A stretch of DNA of 16,698 bases from CAZQQN01 sp964549595 (GCA_964549595.1 CAZJWK010000057.1:1-16698); one strand, 5' to 3'. Positions 1-8,695 are shown, counted from the stretch's first letter. The notes: generated from the sequence alone by a model not told the origin. A program made the numbers and translations.

Positions 1-333
1 GGAAACTTCTAAGACCACCTACGCCTGGGCCTACACGTCAATGGATCAGCACTGGTTGGCAACGAAAAAATCCCGAAGGCCCCATGTAAACCCGCAGCCT
101 CAAATTTCCACAAGAAATGGGGTAGAACCCTTTTTATTTTGTCCTTTTTTGGCACGGGGTTATTTTGAATGAACCGGCTAATTAAATTTAAGATCCGGTA
201 AATTTGCTGGAATATTTTTTCCACATCCTTATTCCATCTGCCTATCTTTTAATTAAATTTGTTTGGCTTGGTAATCTTTTTAACCAATAAAAAAACCTGA
301 TCATTACATCATCTTTTAAAACCTGAATACCAT
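1..333. other. Left-edge stretch without a convincing gene
   Basis: No gene is supported here. The left part (about 1-130) is richer in G and C than the AT-rich part that follows (about 130-330). The minus strand is open from 224 to 9 (71 codons, GTG start), ending in a very basic tail with three arginines before W-S, but I recognise no family and do not call it. A short dyad GGGT-AGA-ACCC followed by five T lies at 120-135; the stem is only 4 bp, so it is a poor terminator. Two TAAATTTG boxes (199-206 and 254-261) match the Bacteroidota -7 consensus and may serve the M16 gene downstream. Confidence 0.4.
254..261 (+). promoter_or_regulatory. Candidate -7 box for the M16 peptidase gene
   Basis: TAAATTTG fits TAnnTTTG, the Bacteroidota -7 consensus, and would give a leader of about 65 nt. 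No TTG is found at the expected -33 distance, and a second TAAATTTG lies at 199-206, so the assignment is weak. Confidence 0.25.
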
Positions 334-3309
334 ATGTTAAATCGAATCATCCTCCTTGTCTTGATCACCCTCATTTTTGGGATAAGCTTTGGCTGTTCAA
401 GTGAAAAAAATACTGCCAATACCCAAACCCAAACAAAAACCGACAAGTACGGCAACAAGTATAAAATGGTCACCAATGACCCCTACAATGCCCGTATTTA
501 CGAATTGGATAATGGCCTGAAAGTATACCTTACGGTGGACAAAGAAAAACCCCGAATCCAAACCTTGATCGCTGTTAAAGCCGGCTCTGCTTCTGAACAA
601 AGGGAAACAACGGGATTAGCCCATTACCTCGAACACATGCTGTTCAAGGGGACTCCCAACCTTGCCACCAAAAATTGGGAAAAGGAAAAGCCGTTATTGA
701 AAAAAATCTCCGGGTTGTATGAAAGGCGTAAAGCCACGGATGATAGTGCTAAAAAAGCGCAACTTTACAAAAAGATTGACAGCTTGTCTCAAAAAGCTGC
801 TCAATATGCCATTCCCAATGAATACGACAAGATTGTGTCAAGCATTGGCGCCAATGGGACCAACGCCTTTACTAGCAAGGATCGCACAGTTTACATGAAC
901 AATATCCCCGCCAATGAGGTAGAAAAATGGGTACGATTGGAGCGGGAGCGATTTAGTAACATGGTGCTCAGGCTTTTCCATACCGAATTGGAAACCGTGT
1001 TTGAGGAGTTCAACCGAAGCCAGGACAGCGACTTTCGCCGTGCCAGAATGGCCATGAACAAGGCCCTTTTTCAGGGGCATCCTTACCGCTTTTCTACAAT
1101 CGGCAAACCCGAACACCTTAAGAATCCCTCCATGGAAAATGTCCATGCCTTTAAAAATGAATATTACGTATCCAACAATATGGCCGTTTGCCTTTCGGGC
1201 GATTTAGACCCGGCCGAAACCTTCAAGCTGATCAAGCAACATTGGGGAGATATGGAGCCCAATGAAGCCCTCAAAGAGGACCGGGACCATGGCAAGGCAA
1301 AACCCATTGACAGCACTATCATTAAGTCTGTTCAAGGGCCGGAAGCCAAGCGGGTATACGTAGGGTATCGTTTTCCGTCAAATGACACGGCTCAATTAAT
1401 GGTTACCCTGATTGATGAACTGCTCCACAACGGACAGGCGGGTTTGATCGATCTTAACCTGGAAAAGCAACAAAAAATACTCAACGGAGGCTGTTATAGC
1501 AACTTTAACCGGGAATACGGTCAATTACGGTTTTATGGCCAGGCCAGAAAGGACCAGTCGCTTGAAAAGGTAAAAAACTTGCTCATGGACCAGGTAGAAA
1601 AACTTAAAAAAGGCAGCTTCCCGGATTGGATGCTCGAAGCAGTGATCCGGAACAAGAAAAAGGAACGCATTGAGAACAGAAGCTCTAACTGGAAAGCGTT
1701 TGCCTTTGTGGATGCCTTTATTAATGACAAACCCTGGATCGAAAAAATCAATTACACGGAAGAATTGTCCAGGATAAACAAAGATGAGGTGGTCAGCTTT
1801 GCCAAGCAACACCTGAATGAAAACCGGGTGATCGTCTACAAAAGGCATGGCAAAGACACCTCCTCGGTTAGCATGCCAAAGCCTCCGATCACATCCGTAT
1901 CCATTAACCGCGATGTGAAATCGGAATTTCACAAGAAGCTCGATTCCATGAAAACCAACCGTATAGAACCACAATTCCTGGATTATGATGAAAGGATAAG
2001 CACAAAAACCTTAGCAAAAGACATCCGGCTCAATTACATTGAAAACAAGGAAAATGACCTTTTCAAGCTCTATTACATAGCCGATATGGGGAGCAAGCAC
2101 GATCAAAAGCTTTCACTGGCTGTGAATTATCTGGAAAAAATCGGCACCAATAAATATTCACCGGAAGCCCTGGAACAAGAATTCTATAAATTGGCCTCAG
2201 ACTTTCGGGTATCCACCGGTGGAGAACGTTCCTACCTGGTGGTGGAGGGTTTAAAAGAAAATTTTGAAGCCACTGTAGACCTTCTGGAGCATATATTGGC
2301 GAAACCCAAAGCCGATACGGCAGCCTACCGTAAAATGGTTGCGGATAAGATCCAAAAAAGAAAAAACCGGAAAAAAAGCAAGCGCTGGAACAGGCGCGGT
2401 CTGATAAGTTACGCTAATTATGGTCCTAATTCCCATTTCACCAACAAAATCCCATCAGATAGTTTGCGCAACATTGATCCGGAGAGGCTTGTCGAGAAAG
2501 TCCGTAATTTGTACAACCATAAGCATTACATACTGTACTACGGAACGCATGAAGCCAATCGCGTTCAGGACATTCTGGCTCTAAAGCATAACCTGCCTAA
2601 CAAGTTAAAACCCATTCCTCCTAAAAAGGAATACCAAAAACGGAAAACCACCGGGGATAGTGTATTTCTGGCTGATTATGACATGGTGCAGGCTCAGGCC
2701 TATCTGGCGTCCAGAGACCAAACCCACGATACTGCTTTGTTTCCTTATGCAAAAATGTACAACCAATACTACGGAAGTGGCCTATCCTCCATTCTATTTC
2801 AGGAAATACGGGAGTCAAAAGGCTTAGCCTATTCCGTGTTCTCCTTTTATTCTACCCCGGATACCGGAGATTACCATATGAACCAGGCTTTTTTTGGCAC
2901 CCAAACCGATAAACTGGAAACAGCCACGGACGAAATCACCAAGCTCTTAAAAAATATGCCCGAGGCTGAAAAACAATTTGAAACCTCCAAAACCAATATT
3001 CTTAAAAACATTGAGACAAACCGAACAACCGGCGCCTCAATATTTTTCAGCTACCTTAATGATCGCAAAAAAGGCTTTAAGCAAGATAAGGACAAGTTCA
3101 TTTACAACCGGGTCAAAAAAATGACTTTCAAAGACCTGGAGGAATTTTTCCAAAACCACATTAAAGGGAGCAACTACAATTTGATGATCATGACCGACCT
3201 TAATAACCTGGATAAACAAATGATTTCCCAATACGGGACAACCAAAACACTAACAAAGGATGTGCTCTTTGGCTATAAAGTAGGAGGTAAGGAACCTGAA
3301 ATGCCGTAA
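334..3309 (+). CDS. M16 family zinc metallopeptidase, lipoprotein
   Basis: Predicted two-domain M16 (pitrilysin/insulinase) peptidase that degrades peptides inside a closed chamber, anchored to a membrane on the periplasmic side. The N-terminus is a lipoprotein signal: a basic start, a hydrophobic stretch at residues 5-19, then G-C-S-S with the lipidated Cys at 21. The inverted zinc motif HYLEH is at 97-101 (His97 and His101 bind zinc, Glu100 is the catalytic base), and the third ligand is Glu224 or Glu225 in VFEEF. A charged helical insert at about 115-165 separates them, making the spacing longer than in pitrilysin. The second half (about 570-990) is the inactive M16 C-terminal domain; R-E-S-K-G-L-A-Y at 826-833 carries the conserved Arg and Tyr that contact substrate. 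At 991 aa it has both halves in one chain. The ATG at 334 places the signal peptide correctly. A barrel gene follows 82 bp downstream on the same strand. Family is certain; substrate is unknown. Confidence 0.93.
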   Translation: MLNRIILLVLITLIFGISFGCSSEKNTANTQTQTKTDKYGNKYKMVTNDPYNARIYELDNGLKVYLTVDKEKPRIQTLIAVKAGSASEQRETTGLAHYLEHMLFKGTPNLATKNWEKEKPLLKKISGLYERRKATDDSAKKAQLYKKIDSLSQKAAQYAIPNEYDKIVSSIGANGTNAFTSKDRTVYMNNIPANEVEKWVRLERERFSNMVLRLFHTELETVFEEFNRSQDSDFRRARMAMNKALFQGHPYRFSTIGKPEHLKNPSMENVHAFKNEYYVSNNMAVCLSGDLDPAETFKLIKQHWGDMEPNEALKEDRDHGKAKPIDSTIIKSVQGPEAKRVYVGYRFPSNDTAQLMVTLIDELLHNGQAGLIDLNLEKQQKILNGGCYSNFNREYGQLRFYGQARKDQSLEKVKNLLMDQVEKLKKGSFPDWMLEAVIRNKKKERIENRSSNWKAFAFVDAFINDKPWIEKINYTEELSRINKDEVVSFAKQHLNENRVIVYKRHGKDTSSVSMPKPPITSVSINRDVKSEFHKKLDSMKTNRIEPQFLDYDERISTKTLAKDIRLNYIENKENDLFKLYYIADMGSKHDQKLSLAVNYLEKIGTNKYSPEALEQEFYKLASDFRVSTGGERSYLVVEGLKENFEATVDLLEHILAKPKADTAAYRKMVADKIQKRKNRKKSKRWNRRGLISYANYGPNSHFTNKIPSDSLRNIDPERLVEKVRNLYNHKHYILYYGTHEANRVQDILALKHNLPNKLKPIPPKKEYQKRKTTGDSVFLADYDMVQAQAYLASRDQTHDTALFPYAKMYNQYYGSGLSSILFQEIRESKGLAYSVFSFYSTPDTGDYHMNQAFFGTQTDKLETATDEITKLLKNMPEAEKQFETSKTNILKNIETNRTTGASIFFSYLNDRKKGFKQDKDKFIYNRVKKMTFKDLEEFFQNHIKGSNYNLMIMTDLNNLDKQMISQYGTTKTLTKDVLFGYKVGGKEPEMP

Positions 3310-3391
3310 AGGTTTTCCATTTACCGGCGCACCTAACGCAGCTTTAACCTATTAAGCTAAAAAATGAAATAGGCTCGGATTAAAATGTCGA

Positions 3392-4213
3392 ATGGAAATC
3401 CAACCGATGCGTTTTAAAGGCCAAATAACCCAAATAAAAGGCTGCGTTTATGGGTTTTTATTGAGCGGCCTTTTCACGGGCTTAGGTATTTCAACCCATG
3501 CACAAAATAACCTAAGCATAAATGGCGGGGTTACTTTCCCTGTTTCTGATTACAGCAATGATGATTTTGAGTTAACAGGGAACAATTCGGGGTTTGCAAA
3601 AACCGGTAGCCATTATAGCCTGGATTATGCCAGAAAAATTGCGGATCAATTCGGTGGTAAACTCAGATTGGGATATGGCTCCAACCAAATAGAAACAGAA
3701 AAGGTTAAAAAAGCCTTAAGGGAAGACCTGACTAACTATTACTCCACCTCCTTGCCCAATAACATCGCTTTTTCGGTAGAACCAGCCCGTTATCATTTGT
3801 TAAACATTTTGATCGGGCCGCAATTGCGTAAAGCGAGCCCACCTTTTAAATTTGACCTGTCTGCTAATATGGGTTACATGCTCGTTTATCATCCAGGCTT
3901 CGAAATTGACGGGCAATTGAATGAACCGGATAGCATCAGCCAAAACATCGAGCTGAATCAGGAATCGGGTTTCTCCGGGGGATTTGCCTTCAATTTAAAC
4001 GCCGGTGCTCATTACCAATTAAGCAAATATTTCCTTGTCGGCATTATTGCGGATTATTACAGTGCAAAGCCTACTTTTAAAAACATAAGCACCAATTTAA
4101 CGGTGCCGCCTAATAATTTTATTAGTGAACGAACATTCAATTCGGATTTTGACCTTAATGTGGCTTTCTTCTCCATCAAACTGAGTGCGGAAATCAACCT
4201 GAGTGAGCTTTAG
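3392..4213 (+). CDS. Outer-membrane beta-barrel protein
   Basis: Secreted protein, probably a small outer-membrane barrel. A signal peptide is visible: basic residues up to about 16, a hydrophobic G/L/F stretch, then T-H-A-Q followed by N-N. The mature part has alternating polar and hydrophobic strands, Gly and aromatic residues (for example GGKLRLGYG, GGFAFNLNAGAHYQL, YFLVGIIADYY), and ends in a strand IKLSAEINL typical of barrel closure. It resembles the outer-membrane beta-barrel domain families common in Bacteroidota, but no specific member is recognised. The ATG at 3392 gives a long n-region; the ATG five codons later at 3407 gives a more usual signal peptide and may be the real start. 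It follows the M16 gene by 82 bp and could be co-transcribed. No substrate can be inferred. Confidence 0.75.
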   Translation: MEIQPMRFKGQITQIKGCVYGFLLSGLFTGLGISTHAQNNLSINGGVTFPVSDYSNDDFELTGNNSGFAKTGSHYSLDYARKIADQFGGKLRLGYGSNQIETEKVKKALREDLTNYYSTSLPNNIAFSVEPARYHLLNILIGPQLRKASPPFKFDLSANMGYMLVYHPGFEIDGQLNEPDSISQNIELNQESGFSGGFAFNLNAGAHYQLSKYFLVGIIADYYSAKPTFKNISTNLTVPPNNFISERTFNSDFDLNVAFFSIKLSAEINLSEL

Positions 4214-4229
4214 GGTTTTACCTATCAGG

Positions 4230-4532
4230 TTATTCACTGGATACATCGTAATAATATTTGCCAAAAGCCAAGCCCCCTAAAAACAAAGCCAACAATCCTA
4301 TGTATAGGCCATCCAGCCAAAACTGAACACCCAGGAAAACCGCTATGGCCATAAAAAAAAGCAGATTTAAGAAATGGTGGTTTTCATCAATCAAGGTAAA
4401 CCTGTTGGACAATACTTTTTTTAAAAGGAAAAGTAAGGCCAGAATGATCACAAAATAATGTTTAAAACCAAGTTCCATATACTTTCCATTCAAAAAGTCA
4501 AAAAATGAGGTCACCTGATTTTTTTGGCACAC
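4230..4532 (-). CDS. Small hypothetical membrane protein
   Basis: No named family recognised. The product has three likely membrane segments: one after F-K-H-Y (about residues 26-38), one at about 54-70 and one at about 74-90, with a short D-E-N-H-H polar stretch between the first two and a tail K-Y-Y-Y-D-V-S-S-E. The listed start is a GTG that directly follows an in-frame TGA. An ATG at 4478 would give an 82-aa form beginning just before the first membrane segment. I keep the longer form because F-F-D-F-L-N-G-K-Y-M looks like an amphipathic lead-in, but this is not decided. It lies tail-to-tail with the barrel gene (16 bp gap) and 126 bp downstream of dprA. Confidence 0.55.
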   Translation of the reverse strand: MCQKNQVTSFFDFLNGKYMELGFKHYFVIILALLFLLKKVLSNRFTLIDENHHFLNLLFFMAIAVFLGVQFWLDGLYIGLLALFLGGLAFGKYYYDVSSE

Positions 4533-4635
4533 TCATTTAAGCCTGTGCACTCAAATAAACTCCTTAAAATTATCGACTAAATAACATCAACCAATAAACA
4601 ACGGTTTAAATATAATAGCTAAAGGTTAACCCATC

Positions 4636-4643
4636 CAAATATA
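4636..4643 (-). promoter_or_regulatory. Candidate -7 box for the small membrane protein
   Basis: Read on the minus strand, the bases are TATATTTG, a match to TAnnTTTG just past the dprA stop. It would leave a leader of about 100 nt. The nearest upstream TTG lies 25 bp away, farther than usual, so support is weak. Confidence 0.25.
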
Positions 4644-4658
4644 GCCCTTAAAGGCGTA

Positions 4659-5756
4659 TTACACTGAACAATAATTATCTCCCGGCAAGGCTTTCACCAA
4701 CCCTTTTAACTCCATAGTAAACAAAAGCACCGATAATTGGGAAACAGAATACTCCAATTGGTAAGCAAGGTTATTGATATGTTGTTTCTCAACCCCATTC
4801 AAGGCTTTTAAAACGGTATCTTCTTCCGCAGTGGTTTCCACCTTTTCCTGTTTTTCCCCTTTTTGAGGTTGATGCGCTTCATCCCAACCCAGGTGGAAAG
4901 CCACATCTACCCCGTTTTCAACCAGATAAGCCTTGTTCATTTTAATCAAATGATTACAGCCGGCTGAACGGGAGTCTATTGAACGACCGGGAAAGACCAT
5001 TAATTCCCGGTTATAGGAATAAGCAATTTCTGCAGTGATAAGGGCTCCCCCTTTTGTCCCGGTTTCGGCCACCAAAAGCCCATCTACCATTCCCCCTATG
5101 ATTCGGTTACGGGCAGGAAAATTATCTTTTAAAGGGCCGAAGGATGACGGGAATTCGGTTAGCAAACCGCCCTGTGCCGAAATTTTTTCCGCCAAAGCCT
5201 GGTTTTGGGCCGGATAAAGGTGGGACAACCCATGCCCAAGCACTCCGATGGTCTCTAAATCATTTTTCAATGCCGCTTGATGGCCCATCTCATCAATACC
5301 ATGAGCCAGCCCACTAACAATAGTGACATCGTTTGAACTCAAATCCTCCACTACCTGACGGACCCTGTCCTTACCATAACTCGTAGCCCTTCGGGTCCCG
5401 ACTATTCCAAGCAGCTTCTGTTTGTTCAAATCGGTATTGCCTTTTAAAAAAAGCAAAGGCGGAGCATCATCCAGGTCTTTAAGCCTATCAGGGTAATCCT
5501 TTTCCAGAAAATAAAGTGGCTGAACGCCATGATCCTCAATAAATTGCAACTCCTCATCTACTTCTTCCTCAGCCACATTCTTCAAGTTTTCACCGATCTT
5601 AGCTCCCACCCCGGGAATTTTCGCCAGGTTAGCCGGCTTTTCCCTCACTACCGCTTCAGGACTACCACAATAAGCAATTAGGTTTTTGATCAAAACAGGA
5701 CCCAATCTGGGTGTCAATTGGAGGAATATAAGACTTCTAAGGGTGGGATAATCCAT
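4659..5756 (-). CDS. dprA: DNA-processing protein DprA
   Basis: DprA/Smf binds incoming single-stranded DNA in the cytoplasm and loads RecA during natural transformation; in species not known to be competent its role is less clear. All three parts are present in 365 aa: an N-terminal helix-hairpin-helix region (residues about 1-75, with I-P-G-V-G-A-K-I-G), the central Rossmann-like DprA fold (about 80-290, with GIVGTRRATSYG, SGLAHGIDEMGH, the FPARNRIIGG segment and ETGTKGGALITAEIA), and a C-terminal winged-helix domain (about 308-365). The conserved G-T-R and F-P-x-R-N-R-I-I motifs are intact. The start is an ATG, and the gene is divergent from the trpB2-type gene across a 104-bp spacer. No other competence gene is visible in the window. 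Confidence 0.95.
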   Translation of the reverse strand: MDYPTLRSLIFLQLTPRLGPVLIKNLIAYCGSPEAVVREKPANLAKIPGVGAKIGENLKNVAEEEVDEELQFIEDHGVQPLYFLEKDYPDRLKDLDDAPPLLFLKGNTDLNKQKLLGIVGTRRATSYGKDRVRQVVEDLSSNDVTIVSGLAHGIDEMGHQAALKNDLETIGVLGHGLSHLYPAQNQALAEKISAQGGLLTEFPSSFGPLKDNFPARNRIIGGMVDGLLVAETGTKGGALITAEIAYSYNRELMVFPGRSIDSRSAGCNHLIKMNKAYLVENGVDVAFHLGWDEAHQPQKGEKQEKVETTAEEDTVLKALNGVEKQHINNLAYQLEYSVSQLSVLLFTMELKGLVKALPGDNYCSV

Positions 5757-5799
5757 ATTGCTGACGGTTACTATTTTTTTAAAACCACTAAATCTGAAA

Positions 5800-5813
5800 T
5801 AAAATCGAATTTA
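5800..5813 (-). repeat. 14-bp motif shared with the helicase leader
   Basis: The minus strand reads TAAATTCGATTTTA, identical to 15075-15088 on the plus strand. Both copies are intergenic and just upstream of a minus-strand gene (44 bp before dprA here, 24 bp before the RNA helicase there), but in opposite orientation relative to those genes. The motif is close to palindromic and AT-rich, so chance is possible. Confidence 0.3.
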
Positions 5814-5860
5814 GTATTTTCTAACAATTTTATTAGTTTTATACCTTAACCTAAAATCAA

Positions 5861-7237
5861 ATGGCTATGGCAATCAATACCAAAATTTATCTGGATGAAG
5901 GACAAATACCCCAATACTGGTATAACATTCAGGCCGACATGCCCAATCCGCTAAAACCACCGTTACATCCCGGAACCCATCAGCCTGCCGGCCCGGATGA
6001 CCTTGCCCCGTTATTTCCCAAAGCCCTTATAGAACAAGAAATGAGTACCGAAAGGTGGATCCCTGTCCCTGATGAAGTACGAAATATTTACAAGCTTTGG
6101 CGACCCACACCCCTTTTCCGCGCCGTTAATCTGGAAAAGGCCTTGAATACACCGGCTAAAATTTATTACAAGTACGAAGGCGTAAGCCCGCCGGGCTCCC
6201 ATAAACCTAACACTGCCATTGCTCAGGCTTTTTACAACAAAGATGAAGGAACCCAACGGATTACCACAGAAACCGGTGCAGGGCAATGGGGCAGTGCACT
6301 GAGCTTTGCTACTCAAATGCTGGAGATGGAATTGGAGGTTTATATGGTTCGCATTAGTTATGACCAAAAACCTTACAGAAAAAACCTCATGAAGGTCTGG
6401 AATGGTAACGTGATACCTTCGCCAAGCAGGGAAACGGAAAGTGGAAGGCAAATCCTGGAAAATGATCCTGATTCTTCAGGGAGCCTCGGAATAGCGATTT
6501 CAGAAGCCGTTGAAAAAGCTGCTCAAAGAAATGATACCCACTATTCACTGGGCAGTGTCCTGAATCACGTACTTTTACACCAAACAGTGGTTGGCCTGGA
6601 ATCGGATAAACAAATGGAAATGGCCGAAGATGAACCTGATGTTGTGATTGCCCCATTTGGCGGTGGCTCCAATTTTGGCGGTATGACCTTTCCCTTTCTC
6701 CACAAAAATTTAGTGAAAAATCAGAATATGCGGATTTTAGCAGTAGAACCCTCCTCCTGCCCAACCCTCACTAAAGGCAAATTTTTGTACGATTACGGGG
6801 ATGCAACGGGTTATACACCCCTAATGGCCATGCATACCCTTGGTCATAATTTTGTGCCCGCTCCTATCCACGCTGGGGGTTTGCGGTATCACGGCGCTGC
6901 CCCATTGGTCAGTCAACTTTACAAGGATAATCTGATCGAAGCACAGGCACTGGACCAAATCAATTGTTTTGAGGCAGGGATTCAGTTTGCCCGGACGGAA
7001 GGCATTTTACCTGCGCCCGAAGCAAACCATGGCGTGGCCGCTGCCATTCAGGAAGCAAACGATGCCAAAGAAAAGGGAGAACAAAAAACCATCTTGTTTA
7101 ACCTTTGCGGGCATGGCCATTTTGACATGACGGCCTACGATGCCTATTTTAACGACAAACTGGATAAACACCATTTTACCGAAACCGAGCGGGACCAAAA
7201 CCTGGCTGCCCTGAGTGACCACCCTATGGCCGATTAA
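5861..7237 (+). CDS. TrpB2-type tryptophan synthase beta chain
   Basis: PLP-dependent enzyme of the TrpB2 (tryptophan synthase beta-like) family, which joins indole and L-serine to make tryptophan, usually without a TrpA partner. The 458-aa length and the long N-terminal section before the PLP domain (about residues 1-85, ending L-W-R-P-T-P-L) fit TrpB2 rather than the shorter TrpB1. The PLP lysine is Lys115 in G-S-H-K-P-N. The glycine-rich phosphate-binding loop GGGSN is at 267-271, followed by N-F-G-G. A C-terminal L-F-N-L-C-G-H-G-H-F-D stretch closes the PLP domain. No trpA or other trp gene is adjacent, so indole salvage is the likely role. The gene is divergent from dprA. An ATG two codons in (5867) is an equally possible start. 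Confidence 0.92.
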   Translation: MAMAINTKIYLDEGQIPQYWYNIQADMPNPLKPPLHPGTHQPAGPDDLAPLFPKALIEQEMSTERWIPVPDEVRNIYKLWRPTPLFRAVNLEKALNTPAKIYYKYEGVSPPGSHKPNTAIAQAFYNKDEGTQRITTETGAGQWGSALSFATQMLEMELEVYMVRISYDQKPYRKNLMKVWNGNVIPSPSRETESGRQILENDPDSSGSLGIAISEAVEKAAQRNDTHYSLGSVLNHVLLHQTVVGLESDKQMEMAEDEPDVVIAPFGGGSNFGGMTFPFLHKNLVKNQNMRILAVEPSSCPTLTKGKFLYDYGDATGYTPLMAMHTLGHNFVPAPIHAGGLRYHGAAPLVSQLYKDNLIEAQALDQINCFEAGIQFARTEGILPAPEANHGVAAAIQEANDAKEKGEQKTILFNLCGHGHFDMTAYDAYFNDKLDKHHFTETERDQNLAALSDHPMAD

Positions 7238-7288
7238 CTCTGAACTGAGTGACGCATGGCAAATTCCCATATAAAATTTTAGCAAAAA

Positions 7289-7309
7289 CAATTTAAAAAA
7301 TTGATTTTC
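7289..7309 (+). terminator. Weak AT-rich hairpin after the trpB2-type gene
   Basis: CAATTT-AAA-AAATTG is a perfect 6-bp dyad 51 bp past the TAA, followed by ATTTTC. The stem has only one G-C pair and the T run is short, so function is doubtful. The rest of 7238-7435 has no gene that I support. Confidence 0.25.
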
Positions 7310-7331
7310 AAACTATTAAAAAATCGCTTGA

Positions 7332-7349
7332 TTAGTGGGAGATTTTTGT
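7332..7349 (+). repeat. 18-bp sequence, inverted copy of the window's right edge
   Basis: TTAGTGGGAGATTTTTGT here is identical to the reverse complement of 16681-16698. It sits in the gap between the trpB2-type gene and the O-antigen ligase-like gene. An 18-bp exact match is not expected by chance in 17 kb. The match stops on one side at 7350 and may continue past the window on the other. It is probably part of a dispersed repeat. Confidence 0.6.
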
Positions 7350-7435
7350 CTGAATGATACTTTTTCCCTTCCCGGAAGTTTTTGACAGAGGTTTTAATGA
7401 GAAACAGAGACGCTTCTGAGGGCATCATTCCATGA

Positions 7436-8695
7436 TTACTGCGAAAGTCGGCCCTCCTCTTGCTTAAGCCCATTAGCGGTTGAGGATTGATGGCTAAAAA
7501 GCAGGCAAAAGAAAAAGGAGAAAAAGGTTACACCGGTCTGACGTTCGAGCATGGATTCAAAACAAAAAGCAAAAACCATTAGCACCAAAAAAGCCATCCC
7601 TGTACTCCCTACTCTGACATTAGCAATGAAAAACGGAAACACAAAAAACCCTAAGGTAATAAAAAGGCCCGGTAGGCCTAACCCGGCAAAATTCTGTAAA
7701 AATTGGTTATGGGGATCTTTCCGATTTTCTTCAGTCAATAGCGTGCCTTTTTCTTCATAAGCTTTATCCAATTGACTGGACAAATCTCCCGGGCCGACCC
7801 CTATAATGGGATTTTTTTGAATTAAATACCAGGTTTTTTCCCATGCTTCCATCCGCATGGTAATGGAGTAATGATTCGGATTCTTTCCTTCCAGGTACAC
7901 ATTCAGATCTGTTAAGGTATTATGGTATTTGTTATTCAGAGACGGAACAAAAGCAATGGCAAGGACTCCGAAAATTCCCAATATGCCAATGCCCGCCAAA
8001 GCTTTTAACCACTTACCTGCTCGCAACAGTATGATTAAAACCACTACAACCATTGAAAGGTAAAAACCCCCTAATCCGGTCCTTGCAGTAAAAATATGTA
8101 AAAAGATGAGGTTAATAAATGTTACAATACCCAGTATCCATTGCTGATACTTTTTGGAGCACCACTTTTCACAAAGGGCAAAAGTCCCCAGAATAATACC
8201 AAAAGCAAGCATTACGCTGTAGTATATGTGATTAACCCCGGTGATAATAGGTACCACATGAGATTTTGAAATTTGCTCATTAATGGCATCATAATTCAGC
8301 ACGTAATGCCCGAAGGATAAAACGCCCGTAGAAAATACGCTAAGGATAAAGCAACCAACAATCAGATACCGGACTTGTCGGCTGTAAAAATGGTTTGCCA
8401 ATAAACCCACCGGAATTAGCAAAAAAGGCAATAAAACCCGTAAATTGTTCCAGTACCCTTCAATATTATCCGTGTAAAAAATCGCCAGAGCCTGGAGTAA
8501 AAAATAGACCAAAAAAAGCCATAAACCCTTATTAGAAAGAATCGCTCTTCCCAGGTTTTTAGGCGTGTACCAAAAAAATGGTTGTAAAAACAACAAAAAG
8601 GTACCCACACTCATAAAAATCCTGGAGTAACAAAAGCCTACCATGATCAGTATAGCTCCGAAAACACCAATGTAATGCTTTATCCAGTAGATCAA
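7436..8695 (-). CDS. O-antigen ligase/polymerase-like membrane protein
   Basis: Polytopic inner-membrane protein of the O-antigen ligase/Wzy superfamily, which moves or polymerises lipid-linked glycans on the periplasmic face. I count about ten hydrophobic segments over 419 aa. The signature parts are T-A-R-T-G (Arg205), N-P-I-I-G-V-G-P-G before the large periplasmic loop, and D-P-H-N-Q-F-L (His329) followed by a membrane segment after G-L-G-L-P-G-L. Ligase (WaaL) and polymerase (Wzy) activities cannot be told apart from sequence. The start is a TTG; the next ATG (8644) would cut into the first membrane segment, so TTG is preferred. The gene lies 76 bp downstream of the LysM gene on the same strand and is probably co-transcribed. 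No glycosyltransferase genes are nearby, unlike a normal O-antigen locus. The last 20 residues are polar and may be replaced sequence. Confidence 0.85.
   Translation of the reverse strand: MIYWIKHYIGVFGAILIMVGFCYSRIFMSVGTFLLFLQPFFWYTPKNLGRAILSNKGLWLFLVYFLLQALAIFYTDNIEGYWNNLRVLLPFLLIPVGLLANHFYSRQVRYLIVGCFILSVFSTGVLSFGHYVLNYDAINEQISKSHVVPIITGVNHIYYSVMLAFGIILGTFALCEKWCSKKYQQWILGIVTFINLIFLHIFTARTGLGGFYLSMVVVVLIILLRAGKWLKALAGIGILGIFGVLAIAFVPSLNNKYHNTLTDLNVYLEGKNPNHYSITMRMEAWEKTWYLIQKNPIIGVGPGDLSSQLDKAYEEKGTLLTEENRKDPHNQFLQNFAGLGLPGLFITLGFFVFPFFIANVRVGSTGMAFLVLMVFAFCFESMLERQTGVTFFSFFFCLLFSHQSSTANGLKQEEGRLSQ

Noticed and set aside
120..135. GGGT/ACCC dyad followed by T run as a terminator
   Set aside because: Stem of only 4 bp and no plus-strand gene visible before it.
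9..224. 71-codon minus-strand open frame at the left edge
   Set aside because: GTG start, no known family, N-terminal half AT-rich and C-terminal half unlike a folded protein; possibly a repeat remnant.
3348..3373. CCTATT/AATAGG dyad after the M16 gene
   Set aside because: 14-nt loop, weak stem and no T run.
7279..7473. 64-codon minus-strand open frame after the O-antigen ligase-like gene
   Set aside because: It overlaps the end of that gene in another frame and spans the 18-bp repeat; no recognisable domain, so it is treated as repeat-derived and not coding.
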